A stretch of 20,830 bases of DNA from Actinomycetota bacterium (GCA_947494085.1 CANLTP010000009.1:1-20830); one strand, 5' to 3'; positions 8,001 through 15,025 are shown, counted from the first letter of the stretch. Numbers and translations: made by a program. The notes: generated by a model not told the origin, from the sequence alone.

Positions 8001-8044
8001 AACAATAAAAAGAGGGTGTGCGACGTGATGCCGCACACCCTCTT
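8001..8044 (-). terminator. Intrinsic terminator between the binding-protein gene and livG
   Basis: A perfect 13-bp stem pairs 8010-8022 with 8032-8044 around a 9-base loop (arm AAGAGGGTGTGCG). On the minus strand the second arm runs into a T-rich tail (CTTTTTATTGTT). It starts about 24 bases after the binding-protein stop codon. The plus-strand side has no T-run, so it acts on minus-strand transcripts. Confidence 0.9.
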
Positions 8045-8068
8045 AACTTATTTTAGATATTGCTTATA

Positions 8069-9268
8069 TTAGAAGGTTGGCTTCTTTGCAGCCGCGTACT
8101 TCACAAGCTTTGTCTTTCCATTGGTGGTCTTTAGGATCGCCATTGGACGAGACACGTTAACGTGAAGTGTTGGTGTAAATGAAGTTGCTCCTGCAGTTAG
8201 TTTTTCATTTTTGAACTTGTTCATTTCAGCGGCAAGCTTCTTGCCATCTGTTGAACCAGCACGCTTTGCAGCAAGTGCAAATGCTTCAACTGCAGCAGCT
8301 CCAGTAATTAGACCTGAAGTTCCAGCAGCTGCTCCGGTTACCTTCTTGAAATCAGCAAGAATGCTTCGGACCTTGGCATTTGTGTCATCGCCATGAACTG
8401 ATGCATATGTAACGACATAGTGGTTAGAAAGGTTTGGAACTGCTCCAGCCCAGAAGTTTCCATCCATACCGAAACCTGAAATAACAGGTGTCTTAATTCC
8501 AGCAGCACGGATTGCACCTAGCGCTTCAGCTCCGCCACCTGGGTATGAACACAGTGCAATTACGCCAGCAGCATCTGTCTTAGCAGCAGCAACTTGTGCA
8601 GTTACTGGCTTATCAAGTGCTCCTGCTTGGGTTTGGTTGAATTCTTGCTTTGACTTAATAGTTCCACCAAGTTCTTTGAAACGCTTTTCAAATGCATCGC
8701 ATTGGCTAGTTGTATATGCAATTGACATATCTTTGAAAAGAGTTGCGGTCTTTCCTAGTGATGCATATGCATATTCAGCCATGATTGCAGCTTCGCCAGG
8801 AACAGCTGACCCAAGTGAATAACCAAGTGTCAAACCGTTATCTGGACCCATTGCTGTTGATCCCACGCAAGGTGCGATAACAAGTACTCCAGCCTTTTCG
8901 CCAACTTGAGCAGACTTCAAGTTAATGTCTGCGTCACAAGTTACGAGAAGTAGCTTTGCGCCATCAGCAACGAATTGAGTTGCGATTTGTTGTCCCTTGT
9001 CAGGGTTTGTTCCGGTATCAACAAACTTCAATTCAACTTTACAGCCGTCGATGCCACCTGATTTATTTAAACGAGTTACAGCAATCTTTGCTGTCTCAAG
9101 TGCAGGTCCATCGAATGGTGCCATGAAGCCAGTCGCAGCCATTGCAGCTCCGATTAAAATTGGCTTTGCGCATGCTGCGTTAGCATGTGTTGAATTCATT
9201 GCTGAAACTCCAGTTGCGGCAAGTGCTGCTGCAGCAACGCTTACCAAAAACTTTTTAGAAATTTTCAT
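8069..9268 (-). CDS. ABC transporter substrate-binding protein, LivJ/LivK type (periplasmic-binding fold I)
   Basis: This 399-residue exported protein has a Sec signal: KISKK, a hydrophobic Ala/Val stretch and an AxA-like end near residues 29-32 (ANAA). The residue context before C33 is not a good lipobox. The mature part starts KPILIGAAMAATGFMAPFDGP, the usual opening of branched-chain amino acid binding proteins, then AKIAVTRLNKSGGIDG and a hinge region GVIALCSYPGGGAEALGAIRAAG. Several cysteines remain, so a disulfide is possible. It should deliver ligand to LivHM. AAGGAG lies seven bases before the ATG, an ideal ribosome site that fits high expression. A terminator follows, a common way to make more binding protein than membrane parts. 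The ligand cannot be read from sequence; the oxygenase and hydrolase neighbours argue for something other than plain Leu/Ile/Val. Confidence 0.88.
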   Translation of the reverse strand: MKISKKFLVSVAAAALAATGVSAMNSTHANAACAKPILIGAAMAATGFMAPFDGPALETAKIAVTRLNKSGGIDGCKVELKFVDTGTNPDKGQQIATQFVADGAKLLLVTCDADINLKSAQVGEKAGVLVIAPCVGSTAMGPDNGLTLGYSLGSAVPGEAAIMAEYAYASLGKTATLFKDMSIAYTTSQCDAFEKRFKELGGTIKSKQEFNQTQAGALDKPVTAQVAAAKTDAAGVIALCSYPGGGAEALGAIRAAGIKTPVISGFGMDGNFWAGAVPNLSNHYVVTYASVHGDDTNAKVRSILADFKKVTGAAAGTSGLITGAAAVEAFALAAKRAGSTDGKKLAAEMNKFKNEKLTAGATSFTPTLHVNVSRPMAILKTTNGKTKLVKYAAAKKPTF

Positions 9269-9275
9269 GCATGTT

Positions 9276-9281
9276 CTCCTT
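9276..9281 (-). promoter_or_regulatory. Ribosome binding site of the substrate-binding protein gene
   Basis: AAGGAG on the minus strand, seven bases before the ATG at 9268. This is consensus sequence and spacing. Confidence 0.8.
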
Positions 9282-9353
9282 AAGGGTTTAGCTTGATTGC
9301 TGGACGCCAGTCTCTACCGGCGGAGCAAACTAGTAGCCAAATCTTGCCCTATT

Positions 9354-9369
9354 TTTGACTACCGTCAAA
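9354..9369. promoter_or_regulatory. Putative operator TTTGAC-TACC-GTCAAA upstream of the ABC transporter
   Basis: A perfect palindrome with 6-bp arms and a 4-bp centre lies 85 bases before the binding-protein start, in the 169-bp spacer after the Old Yellow Enzyme gene. On the minus strand its left half reads TTTGACGG and could double as a -35 box (TTGACG), though no convincing -10 follows. The core TGAC-N4-GTCA recurs at 12266-12277. The geometry of 5-bp arms around 4 bp is like CRP/FNR-family sites, but the regulator is unknown. Confidence 0.5.
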
Positions 9370-9437
9370 TGTCCGAGGCATAACAATCAGGTAACTTTTC
9401 CCTGAATTAAGCCTCTGAACCCCCTTAGGAGCGCTGC

Positions 9438-10496
9438 TTATGGGGCTTTTGGATAGTCGGTGTATCCAACCGGACCTCTTGAATAGAAGGTCTTGGAGTC
9501 TCCAGAATTTAGCTCTAGCCCCTGCGCCAATCGCTTTGGTAGATCTGGATTTGCAAGGGCTAATCTGCCAAAACTAAAGAGATCGGCTTGGTCAGTTTCA
9601 ATAATTCGTTTTGCGGTTTCAACTTTTGTTTTATCCGCATAACCTGAATTAGCAATTATGGAACCTTTAAAAAGCTTACGAGCAAAGATTATTGAATCGA
9701 AACCTGGTTGAGCTGAAACGTGTAGAAAAGCTAGCCCTAAATTATTGATTGAATTAATCAAATAGGTATAGGTAGCTTCAGTTTCGGTTTCTGCCATGTC
9801 ATTGAATGTGCCATTTGGAGAAATTCTAATTGCAGTTTTATCCGCACCAATTGCTTCAACAACAGCGCTAACAACTTCAATTACAAACTTGCAGCGATTC
9901 TCAACACTGCCACCATATTCATCGGTGCGGATATTTGAGTTCGGTGCTAAGAATTGATGCAACAAATAGCCATTTGCACCGTGCAATTCCACACCATCAA
10001 ACCCTGCTGCAATCGCATTCTTTGCGGCGGTTACGAATTCCGTCTTCGTATTACTAAGGTCTTGAAGTGACATAGCTTTAGGTGTTTCGAAGGGATCCAT
10101 ACCAGTCCCCGTAAATAATTCTCCTGCCGGCTTTACAGCACTTGCAGAAATCGGATCTAATCCAGTTATCTTCGTATGTGAAATTCGCCCCGAATGCATC
10201 AATTGCATAAATATTCGGCCACCTGATTCATGCACAGCTTGCGTAACTTTCTTCCAGCCAGCAATTTGAGATTCGGTATAGATTCCAGGAATTCCTGGAT
10301 AAGCCTTACCAACATGTGCCGGCGCAGTTCCTTCAGTAATTATCAAACCAAAAGATGCGCGTTGCTTGTAATACTCGACCAGTAAATCATTTGGATCGCC
10401 ATTTTCATCAGCGCGATTTCGTGTCATCGGTGCCATGACCATCCGATTGGTTAATTCATTTCCGCCAACGCTTACTTTTTCAAAGAGTGTTTTCAT
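9438..10496 (-). CDS. Old Yellow Enzyme family NADH:flavin oxidoreductase (NemA-like)
   Basis: This 352-residue FMN-dependent TIM barrel opens with LFEKVSVGGNELTNRMVMAPMTRNRA, the classic start of the family. SFGLIITEGT and IFMQLMHSGR follow. The ligand-binding His/Asn pair is H172 and N175 in ELHGANGYLLHQFLAP, with Y177 next to it, and the FMN-site segment NIRTDEYGGSVENR comes after. The His-x-x-Asn pair and overall length match the NemA/OPR/XenB class that reduces activated C=C bonds (enones, maleimides, nitro compounds) with NAD(P)H. Its ATG has no Shine-Dalgarno; a near-consensus -10 (AATAAT) ends six bases before it, suggesting a leaderless transcript of its own. It lies between the monooxygenase gene and the transporter, so it may handle an unsaturated intermediate of the same pathway. 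Confidence 0.85.
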   Translation of the reverse strand: MKTLFEKVSVGGNELTNRMVMAPMTRNRADENGDPNDLLVEYYKQRASFGLIITEGTAPAHVGKAYPGIPGIYTESQIAGWKKVTQAVHESGGRIFMQLMHSGRISHTKITGLDPISASAVKPAGELFTGTGMDPFETPKAMSLQDLSNTKTEFVTAAKNAIAAGFDGVELHGANGYLLHQFLAPNSNIRTDEYGGSVENRCKFVIEVVSAVVEAIGADKTAIRISPNGTFNDMAETETEATYTYLINSINNLGLAFLHVSAQPGFDSIIFARKLFKGSIIANSGYADKTKVETAKRIIETDQADLFSFGRLALANPDLPKRLAQGLELNSGDSKTFYSRGPVGYTDYPKAP

Positions 10497-10502
10497 GAGC
10501 TA

Positions 10503-10508
10503 ATTATT
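10503..10508 (-). promoter_or_regulatory. Candidate -10 box of the Old Yellow Enzyme gene (leaderless)
   Basis: AATAAT on the minus strand, 5 of 6 matches to TATAAT, ends six bases before the ATG at 10496. Transcription would start at or next to the start codon. The -35 region is poor, so this is tentative. Confidence 0.4.
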
Positions 10509-10542
10509 GTCTAACTCGCAAGATTCTGCCTACCAAATTCAA

Positions 10543-10569
10543 AGGGCCCCAACATTTAGTCAGGGCCCT
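10543..10569 (-). terminator. Probable terminator after the monooxygenase gene
   Basis: AGGGCCC (10543-10549) pairs with GGGCCCT (10563-10569) around a 13-base loop, 17 bases past the monooxygenase stop codon at 10586. On the minus strand the tail is TTGAATTTGG, only weakly T-rich, so termination may be partial. Confidence 0.5.
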
Positions 10570-10585
10570 CTAAATCAATTAGAAA

Positions 10586-11686
10586 CTACTTTGGAAGGCG
10601 AACACCCTTTTTCTCCAAACGTGGCAATACTTCTTGTGCGAAGTATGGAAGTTCTTTTGCATAGTCTAAGAATGCAATTGTCATTCCACCGAAACCAGCC
10701 TTTGCGAAGCCTTCGATTGCATCTGCAACTTCATCAGGTGTTCCGATAAGTGGGCAAGATCCATGTCCAGCAGCAAAACGGCCGCGGAACATTTCTAGCA
10801 TTTCCTTACTAAATGACATCGAATGCAGACCTTGAAGTTCCATCAAGTTATCAACTGCATTCCAATCTGCATATTCATCGGCGTAGTAATGCAAGAATTC
10901 GTCAGCCTCTTTGCGAGTTGGCTTACATACAACGTGACCAAGAGTGAATACACCCATATCGCGCTTGTAATCATTCTTTGCTTGAGATTGAACTTGCTTA
11001 ACTACTTCAGCGCCATCTTCTGGGCCACCTACAACAGTAAATGCGAAGTTCGCATTTCTTGCTGCAAATTCCCGGCCTTGTGGCGATGAACCAGCATTTA
11101 GAACTGGAAGGATTCCATCAATTGGCTTTGGCATTCCTTCGACATGTTGCAGCTTAAAGAACTTTCCATCATGATCGAACTTTCCTTCGGTTGTCCAGAT
11201 CTTCTTAATGATCTCCCACCACTCTTGAGCGAGTGCGTAACGATCATTGTGATCCTTAGGAAGGTCCATTCCAAAGGTGTCATATTCTGGTTTGTTCCAA
11301 CCAGCAACAATATTTATACCAGCGCGACCGCCACCGATGTGATCAACTGTTGCCATCTGCTTTGCAACAACTATTGGGTGGTTAAAAGCGGTATGAATTG
11401 TTGCGAAAATTGAGATTCGCTTTGTGTTTGCAAGAAGCCCTGCAGCCCAAGTGGTTGGATCTAATACGCCCTCATGAAAGTTTGTTTCGCCGCCATAGCC
11501 AATCCATCTAGCGATTGGAAGAAGGAAATCAATACCGGCGTCATCGGCAATTTTTGCAAGACGTAAATTATCTTCCCAAGATCCTGTCCATCTATCAGGG
11601 GCTTTCGTTACAGCAAGTCCAGAAGAGCAGTTTGGTGAAAAGAGTCCTAGTTTAAAACCCTTGCCATCTAGTAGTGCTTTTGCCAT
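10586..11686 (-). CDS. LLM-class FMN-dependent monooxygenase, RutA/SfnG-like
   Basis: This 366-residue luciferase-like TIM-barrel protein opens with FKLGLFSPNCSSGLAVTKAP and continues with LAKIADDAGIDFLLPIARW. GYGGETNFHEGVLDPTTW, ATVDHIGGGRAGINIVAGW and NKPEYDTFGM, which matches RutA-type 'GWxKPEYDxxG', point to the subgroup that includes pyrimidine monooxygenase RutA and dimethylsulfone monooxygenase SfnG. These use free reduced FMN and O2, often opening a C-N or C-S bond. The reductase that would supply FMNH2 is encoded directly upstream, 19 bases away. A good ribosome site (AAAGGG, 6 bases before ATG) is visible. No RutB, RutC or RutD homologue is recognisable here, so uracil is not supported as substrate. 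Confidence 0.85.
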   Translation of the reverse strand: MAKALLDGKGFKLGLFSPNCSSGLAVTKAPDRWTGSWEDNLRLAKIADDAGIDFLLPIARWIGYGGETNFHEGVLDPTTWAAGLLANTKRISIFATIHTAFNHPIVVAKQMATVDHIGGGRAGINIVAGWNKPEYDTFGMDLPKDHNDRYALAQEWWEIIKKIWTTEGKFDHDGKFFKLQHVEGMPKPIDGILPVLNAGSSPQGREFAARNANFAFTVVGGPEDGAEVVKQVQSQAKNDYKRDMGVFTLGHVVCKPTRKEADEFLHYYADEYADWNAVDNLMELQGLHSMSFSKEMLEMFRGRFAAGHGSCPLIGTPDEVADAIEGFAKAGFGGMTIAFLDYAKELPYFAQEVLPRLEKKGVRLPK

Positions 11687-11705
11687 TTATATCCCTTTCA
11701 TTAGG

Positions 11706-12209
11706 TTAGTTTTTTAATTCGCCAATATTTCGAAGTGAACTATGGAGGAAAAGTAGTGGGGGCTTGCCACTATTTTCAAGGGTTTGTACCTTGCCGATTA
11801 TTAACATGTGGTCGTATGTATCAAAAGTTTGAGTGGTAGCACATTCCATTCGCACGCTGGCCCCAGTCAATATTGGGTTTCCAAGTTCCGTAGTTTCAAA
11901 TTCCAAGCCTTCGAATTTATCTACACCCTTCTTCGCAAAGCGGGCAACCAAATCTTTCTGATCTTCAGCCAAAAAGTGCACATTAAATGACTTCGCTGAA
12001 ATCCAATGGCCATAAGAGCTTGAAGATTTATCTACTGACCAGAGAATTAATCTCTCTTCTAACGAAATCGAGGCAAGTGAATTACAAACAATTCCAATTG
12101 GTTTTGCAGAATCACCAGTTGCGCTACCTGTAATGACACTTACACCGGTTGCCCAGCTGGACATGGCAGATCGGAAAACATCTTTCGTTATCTCAGATTC
12201 AATTGCCAT
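11706..12209 (-). CDS. Flavin reductase family protein (FMN reductase partner of the LLM monooxygenase)
   Basis: This 167-residue protein has the split-barrel flavin reductase pattern of HpaC/RutF: FRSAMSSWATGVSVITG at the start, PIGIVCNSLASISLEERLILWSV for flavin binding, then SFNVHFLAEDQKDLVARFA and DHMLIIGKVQTLENSGKPPLLF near the end. It should reduce FMN with NAD(P)H and pass it by diffusion to the oxygenase encoded 19 bases downstream. No usable Shine-Dalgarno is seen; AAGG is only two bases from the ATG. Instead a promoter TTGACT-N16-TACCCT ends six bases before the ATG, so the transcript is probably leaderless. A palindrome shared with the transporter promoter lies farther upstream. 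It is the first gene of this transcription unit. Confidence 0.85.
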   Translation of the reverse strand: MAIESEITKDVFRSAMSSWATGVSVITGSATGDSAKPIGIVCNSLASISLEERLILWSVDKSSSSYGHWISAKSFNVHFLAEDQKDLVARFAKKGVDKFEGLEFETTELGNPILTGASVRMECATTQTFDTYDHMLIIGKVQTLENSGKPPLLFLHSSLRNIGELKN

Positions 12210-12215
12210 TACCTT

Positions 12216-12243
12216 AGGGTAAATTCAAAAGGATTTAAGTCAA
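12216..12243 (-). promoter_or_regulatory. Promoter of the flavin reductase/monooxygenase unit (leaderless)
   Basis: On the minus strand TTGACT (12243-12238) is followed after 16 bases by TACCCT (12221-12216) and after six more by the ATG at 12209. The -35 matches 5 of 6 consensus bases, and the -10 has the TAnnnT form common in actinobacteria. It is the best promoter candidate in the window. Confidence 0.65.
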
Positions 12244-12265
12244 GAGCGAAAACGAGTTATCTTTG

Positions 12266-12277
12266 TGACTTGCGTCA
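12266..12277. promoter_or_regulatory. Putative operator TGAC-TTGC-GTCA upstream of the flavin reductase unit
   Basis: A palindrome with 4-bp arms and a 4-bp centre shares its core with the longer site at 9354-9369. Its centre is about 62 bp upstream of the flavin reductase ATG, which is also the inferred transcription start. That position suits an activator or a remote operator half. Confidence 0.4.
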
Positions 12278-12359
12278 ATTAAGCGCAATACGCTAAATGC
12301 TTGTGAGTGAAACTTCGCTATCTCTTTTTAAACATTTAAGAAGGAAGAAGATAAAAAAC

Positions 12360-12435
12360 TGGTGCGCTTGAAGGGATTCGAACCCCTAACCTTCTGATCC
12401 GTAGTCAGATGCTCTATCCGTTGAGCTACAAGCGC
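12360..12435 (-). tRNA. tRNA-Arg (anticodon ACG)
   Basis: A full cloverleaf can be drawn on the minus strand: acceptor GCGCTTG paired with CAAGCGC, D arm GCTC-AACGGATA-GAGC, anticodon arm TCTGA-CTACGGA-TCAGA with ACG in the loop, variable loop AGGTT, and T arm AGGGG-TTCGAAT-CCCTT. The discriminator is A and CCA is encoded (12360-12362). It would read CGU/CGC/CGA after A-to-I change at position 34. It lies 28 bp after fprA and is followed by GTTTTTTATC, a T-run that may help end transcription. Confidence 0.97.
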
Positions 12436-12463
12436 AGGCGTGCTGGCAAATACTACTCGTTGA

Positions 12464-13744
12464 TTAAGGTTGCCCCAAACGCAATAAATCGGGGACTGTA
12501 ACCGCTTTAACACGGGGTTTTCCACGTGCTTCCCCGGCTGCTACTTCTGCACCATTAATTCGAACCCAGTATGGCTGGTCAACTACTTTGTGATCGCCTG
12601 TTAGAAGTTCGGTGATATCTCCTGCTGATTTTGCATTCTTTAAATCCGAAATCAACAACTTAACAACTTCAGTGGCATCACTCTTGTTGGTTCCGATAAC
12701 TCCAGATGGTCCACGCTTTGCCCAGCCAACTACATACATATTTGAATCCTCAACTCGACCATCAATATTTGTAATTTTTCCAGCCTCATAAACAACACCT
12801 GGAATAACAGTCGCTTCATACCCAATTGCAGTAATTACTAAGTCACAAGGGATTGATACATCTCCATCTGGGGTCGAATAGACAATCGCTTCTACCTTCC
12901 CATCACCAATAATTTCTTTTGGAGTATGCGAGAAGAGAAATTCTAGGGAACGGGGATGCCCTTGCTTTGGTGTTTCAGCAATCATTTTCATTGCCTCTAA
13001 ATTGCTTGCTAGATGCTTGTCGATTTCACCTTTAGCTTCAGCGCTCTTCTGCGCGAGTGCTATTGCTTCTTCGCTTATGTAAACATCGGTATGTTCTAAC
13101 TTTGGCAGATCGCGAAGTTCTGGTGAGGTAAATGAAGCGAATTCAGCGCCACGACGTCCAGAAATAAATACTTTTCTAATATTGCTCTTATCCAAGATTT
13201 GATATGCGTGATCAGCAGTATCGGTCTCATCGAGTTCTTTGGGGTCGATAGCAAGGATACGTCCACAATCCATTGCCACATTTCCGGCTCCAATTACAAC
13301 CGCAACTTTTCCAGAGAGATCAACTTTAAAATCTGCATAATCAGGGTGCCCGTTATACCAAGGAACAAATTGCGCTGCTGAAATCGAATTAGCTAAATCC
13401 TCCCCAGGAATCCCAAGCTTCTTGCCGATCGCAGAACCCGTAGCCATAATCACTGCGTCATATCTATTTGTTAAATCTTCAAGTGAAAGATCTTTGCCAA
13501 GTTCCACATTTCCAAACAAGCGAAAATTAGGTTCTGATGCAATCTTCTCGAACACCTTTGAAACAGTCTTAATTTTTGGATGATCAGGTGCTACGCCAGA
13601 ACGAACAAGTCCCCAAGGAGTTGGCAGCCGTTCAATCATGTCGATAGAAAAAGTTAAATCTTCAGTTACTGAATTCTGCAGGGCTTGAGCAGAGAAATAA
13701 CCAGATGGGCCAGCGCCGACGATTGCAATCTTGTAATGCGGCAC
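12464..13744 (-). CDS. fprA: Ferredoxin--NADP(+) reductase FprA, adrenodoxin-reductase family
   Basis: This 426-residue flavoprotein has an N-terminal FAD-binding IAIVGAGPSGYFSAQAL, then IERLPTPWGLVRSGVAPDHPKIK, the family's best-known stretch. The NADP-binding segment VAVVIGAGNVAMDCGRIL and SGRRGAEFASFTSPELRDL follow, and the C-terminal FAD segment is YVVGWAKRGPSGVIGTNKSDA. It passes electrons between NADPH and ferredoxin and matches mycobacterial FprA in layout. TTG (13747) and GTG (13744) are both possible starts; AGGGG lies two bases from the TTG and five from the GTG, so I use GTG. It sits between two tRNA genes on the same strand with gaps of 22 and 28 bp, so all three may be cut from one transcript. 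The protein looks intact. Confidence 0.92.
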   Translation of the reverse strand: MPHYKIAIVGAGPSGYFSAQALQNSVTEDLTFSIDMIERLPTPWGLVRSGVAPDHPKIKTVSKVFEKIASEPNFRLFGNVELGKDLSLEDLTNRYDAVIMATGSAIGKKLGIPGEDLANSISAAQFVPWYNGHPDYADFKVDLSGKVAVVIGAGNVAMDCGRILAIDPKELDETDTADHAYQILDKSNIRKVFISGRRGAEFASFTSPELRDLPKLEHTDVYISEEAIALAQKSAEAKGEIDKHLASNLEAMKMIAETPKQGHPRSLEFLFSHTPKEIIGDGKVEAIVYSTPDGDVSIPCDLVITAIGYEATVIPGVVYEAGKITNIDGRVEDSNMYVVGWAKRGPSGVIGTNKSDATEVVKLLISDLKNAKSAGDITELLTGDHKVVDQPYWVRINGAEVAAGEARGKPRVKAVTVPDLLRLGQP

Positions 13745-13749
13745 CAAAA

Positions 13750-13754
13750 CCCCT
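13750..13754 (-). promoter_or_regulatory. Ribosome binding site deciding the fprA start
   Basis: AGGGG on the minus strand gives a 5-base spacer to the GTG at 13744 but only 2 bases to the TTG at 13747. GTG is the better start. Confidence 0.5.
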
Positions 13755-13766
13755 AACTAATTAAAC

Positions 13767-13858
13767 TGGCGGAGACGAAGAGATTTGAACTCTTGAAGGG
13801 TTTTACCCCTTACCTCGTTAGCAGTGAGGCGCACTCGACCGGGCTATGCGACGTCTCC
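13767..13858 (-). tRNA. tRNA-Ser (anticodon GCT)
   Basis: The minus strand folds as a class II tRNA: acceptor GGAGACG with CGTCTCC, D stem GCAT/GTGC, anticodon loop CTGCTAA (anticodon GCT), long variable arm AAGGG-GTAAAA-CCCTT, T arm AAGAG-TTCAAAT-CTCTT, discriminator G and encoded CCA. It reads AGC/AGU. The anticodon stem CCTCA/CGAGG has an A-C mismatch next to the loop, a position where weak pairs are tolerated. fprA follows 22 bases downstream. Confidence 0.96.
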
Positions 13859-13921
13859 AAGTGGTGTGGAAAGTTTACAGGTTTACAAAGGAATCTGATA
13901 ACTACTTTTAACGCATCCGAC

Positions 13922-15025
13922 CTATGCGTAGGTGTAAATCGGCTTTCCTAAAATCTCTTCATCAACGGTAATTCCTAAGCCTGTCCCGGTTGGCAATTCG
14001 CCAAATCCACCTGAGTTTTTGCAACCCCATTCCGTGATTCGCTCTTTGACCATTGATCCGGTGAAGAAGCCATTTAAGAAGAAGCGTTCTGGTGTGCTTG
14101 CAGATAGATGTGCCATTGCTGCCGTGATGATATCTCCACCGCCTGAATCTTCAACGGTAAGTGCAAGTCCAAGTGCGATGCTGATGTCACGAGCTTTTTT
14201 AACTGGTGTAATTCCACCGAAGCGTGAAATTTTTAGCATGACTGCATCCATTGCATTTAATTCATGGGCCCGCAAGATATCAGCGCTGGTGAGCAAACTT
14301 TCATCAAGAATAAATGGTTGGCGGCTCCGTGCTTTTACTCTGGCGCTTTCCTCCATAGTTGCACAAGGTTGCTCGACATAAATTTTAAGTCCATCTAAAG
14401 CGGTAACAATTTGCACAGCTTCATGTTGGGTCCAGTTTCCGTTAGCATCAAAAATAATTCTCTCTGCGCCTTCAATAACAGACATACAGGCTTCAACGCG
14501 TTTAAGGTCGGTTTCATAATCCCCACCAACTTTCATCTGAAATCTTTTGTATCCTAAAGATTTCCATTTAGCGCAATCGGCTTTCATCTCATCCGGACTA
14601 GCCATACTTATAGGTGCATAAAGTGGAATTTGAGTTCTGTGCGTTCCGCCCAAGAGATCACTTACTGACATTTTTGTGCTCTGCCCAAATAGGTCCCAAC
14701 ATGCGATATCGATTGCAGCCTTCGCGTAATGATGGCCCTTCATCGTTCTTTCCATGACTTCATAGATAAGTTCTGGCGTACTAGGGTCCATTCCCATAAC
14801 TGCTGGGGCCAATAACTTCAGAGCGGCGCGTGCGCCCTCACCATGTGCGATTAAATAGCCTGGCGAGAAAACACACTGTTCTCCCCAACCGACTAATCCG
14901 TTATCAGTTTCGATTCGGATAATTGTTGAGTCTTGATCTGTTGCAACTTTGCCACCAGAGATAACAAATTTTCCAGCTGCCATTGTGTAAGTTTTTTGGA
15001 AGACATCAATCTTTTGGATTTTCAT
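13922..15025 (-). CDS. Enolase-superfamily dehydratase (MLE subgroup), cis-3-hydroxy-L-proline dehydratase-like
   Basis: This 367-residue protein has the N-terminal capping domain (to about 125) and TIM barrel of mandelate racemase/muconate lactonizing enzymes. Metal ligands are D193 (FDANGNW), E218 (VEQPC) and D241 (LDES). Acid/base lysines are K165 in FQMKVGGD and K265 in LKISRFGG. From memory of the family, KVGGD, YVEQP, LKIS-x-GG and the later EDSGGGDIITAAMAHL follow the cis-3-hydroxy-L-proline dehydratase group almost without gaps, an enzyme that forms delta-1-pyrroline-2-carboxylate. Cycloisomerases or epimerases of the same subgroup remain possible. No proline-pathway partner is next to it; a small kinase gene lies upstream. 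Only a weak GGA precedes the ATG. Confidence 0.8.
   Translation of the reverse strand: MKIQKIDVFQKTYTMAAGKFVISGGKVATDQDSTIIRIETDNGLVGWGEQCVFSPGYLIAHGEGARAALKLLAPAVMGMDPSTPELIYEVMERTMKGHHYAKAAIDIACWDLFGQSTKMSVSDLLGGTHRTQIPLYAPISMASPDEMKADCAKWKSLGYKRFQMKVGGDYETDLKRVEACMSVIEGAERIIFDANGNWTQHEAVQIVTALDGLKIYVEQPCATMEESARVKARSRQPFILDESLLTSADILRAHELNAMDAVMLKISRFGGITPVKKARDISIALGLALTVEDSGGGDIITAAMAHLSASTPERFFLNGFFTGSMVKERITEWGCKNSGGFGELPTGTGLGITVDEEILGKPIYTYA

Noticed and set aside
8069..9268. Binding protein as a lipoprotein
   Set aside because: The residues before C33 (NAA) do not make a good lipobox and an AxA-type cleavage fits better, though a lipoprotein cannot be fully excluded.
9421..9437. 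Terminator after the Old Yellow Enzyme gene
   Set aside because: Only a short CCTAAGG-type pairing is possible and no T-run follows on the minus strand.
10586..12209. Uracil degradation (rut) operon
   Set aside because: Only RutA-like and RutF-like genes are present; RutB, RutC, RutD and the uracil permease are absent, so the pathway is not supported.
12328..12525. Minus-strand open frame of 65 codons
   Set aside because: It reads through tRNA-Arg; the VAQRIEHLTTDQKVRGSNPF part is a well-known false translation of tRNA genes.
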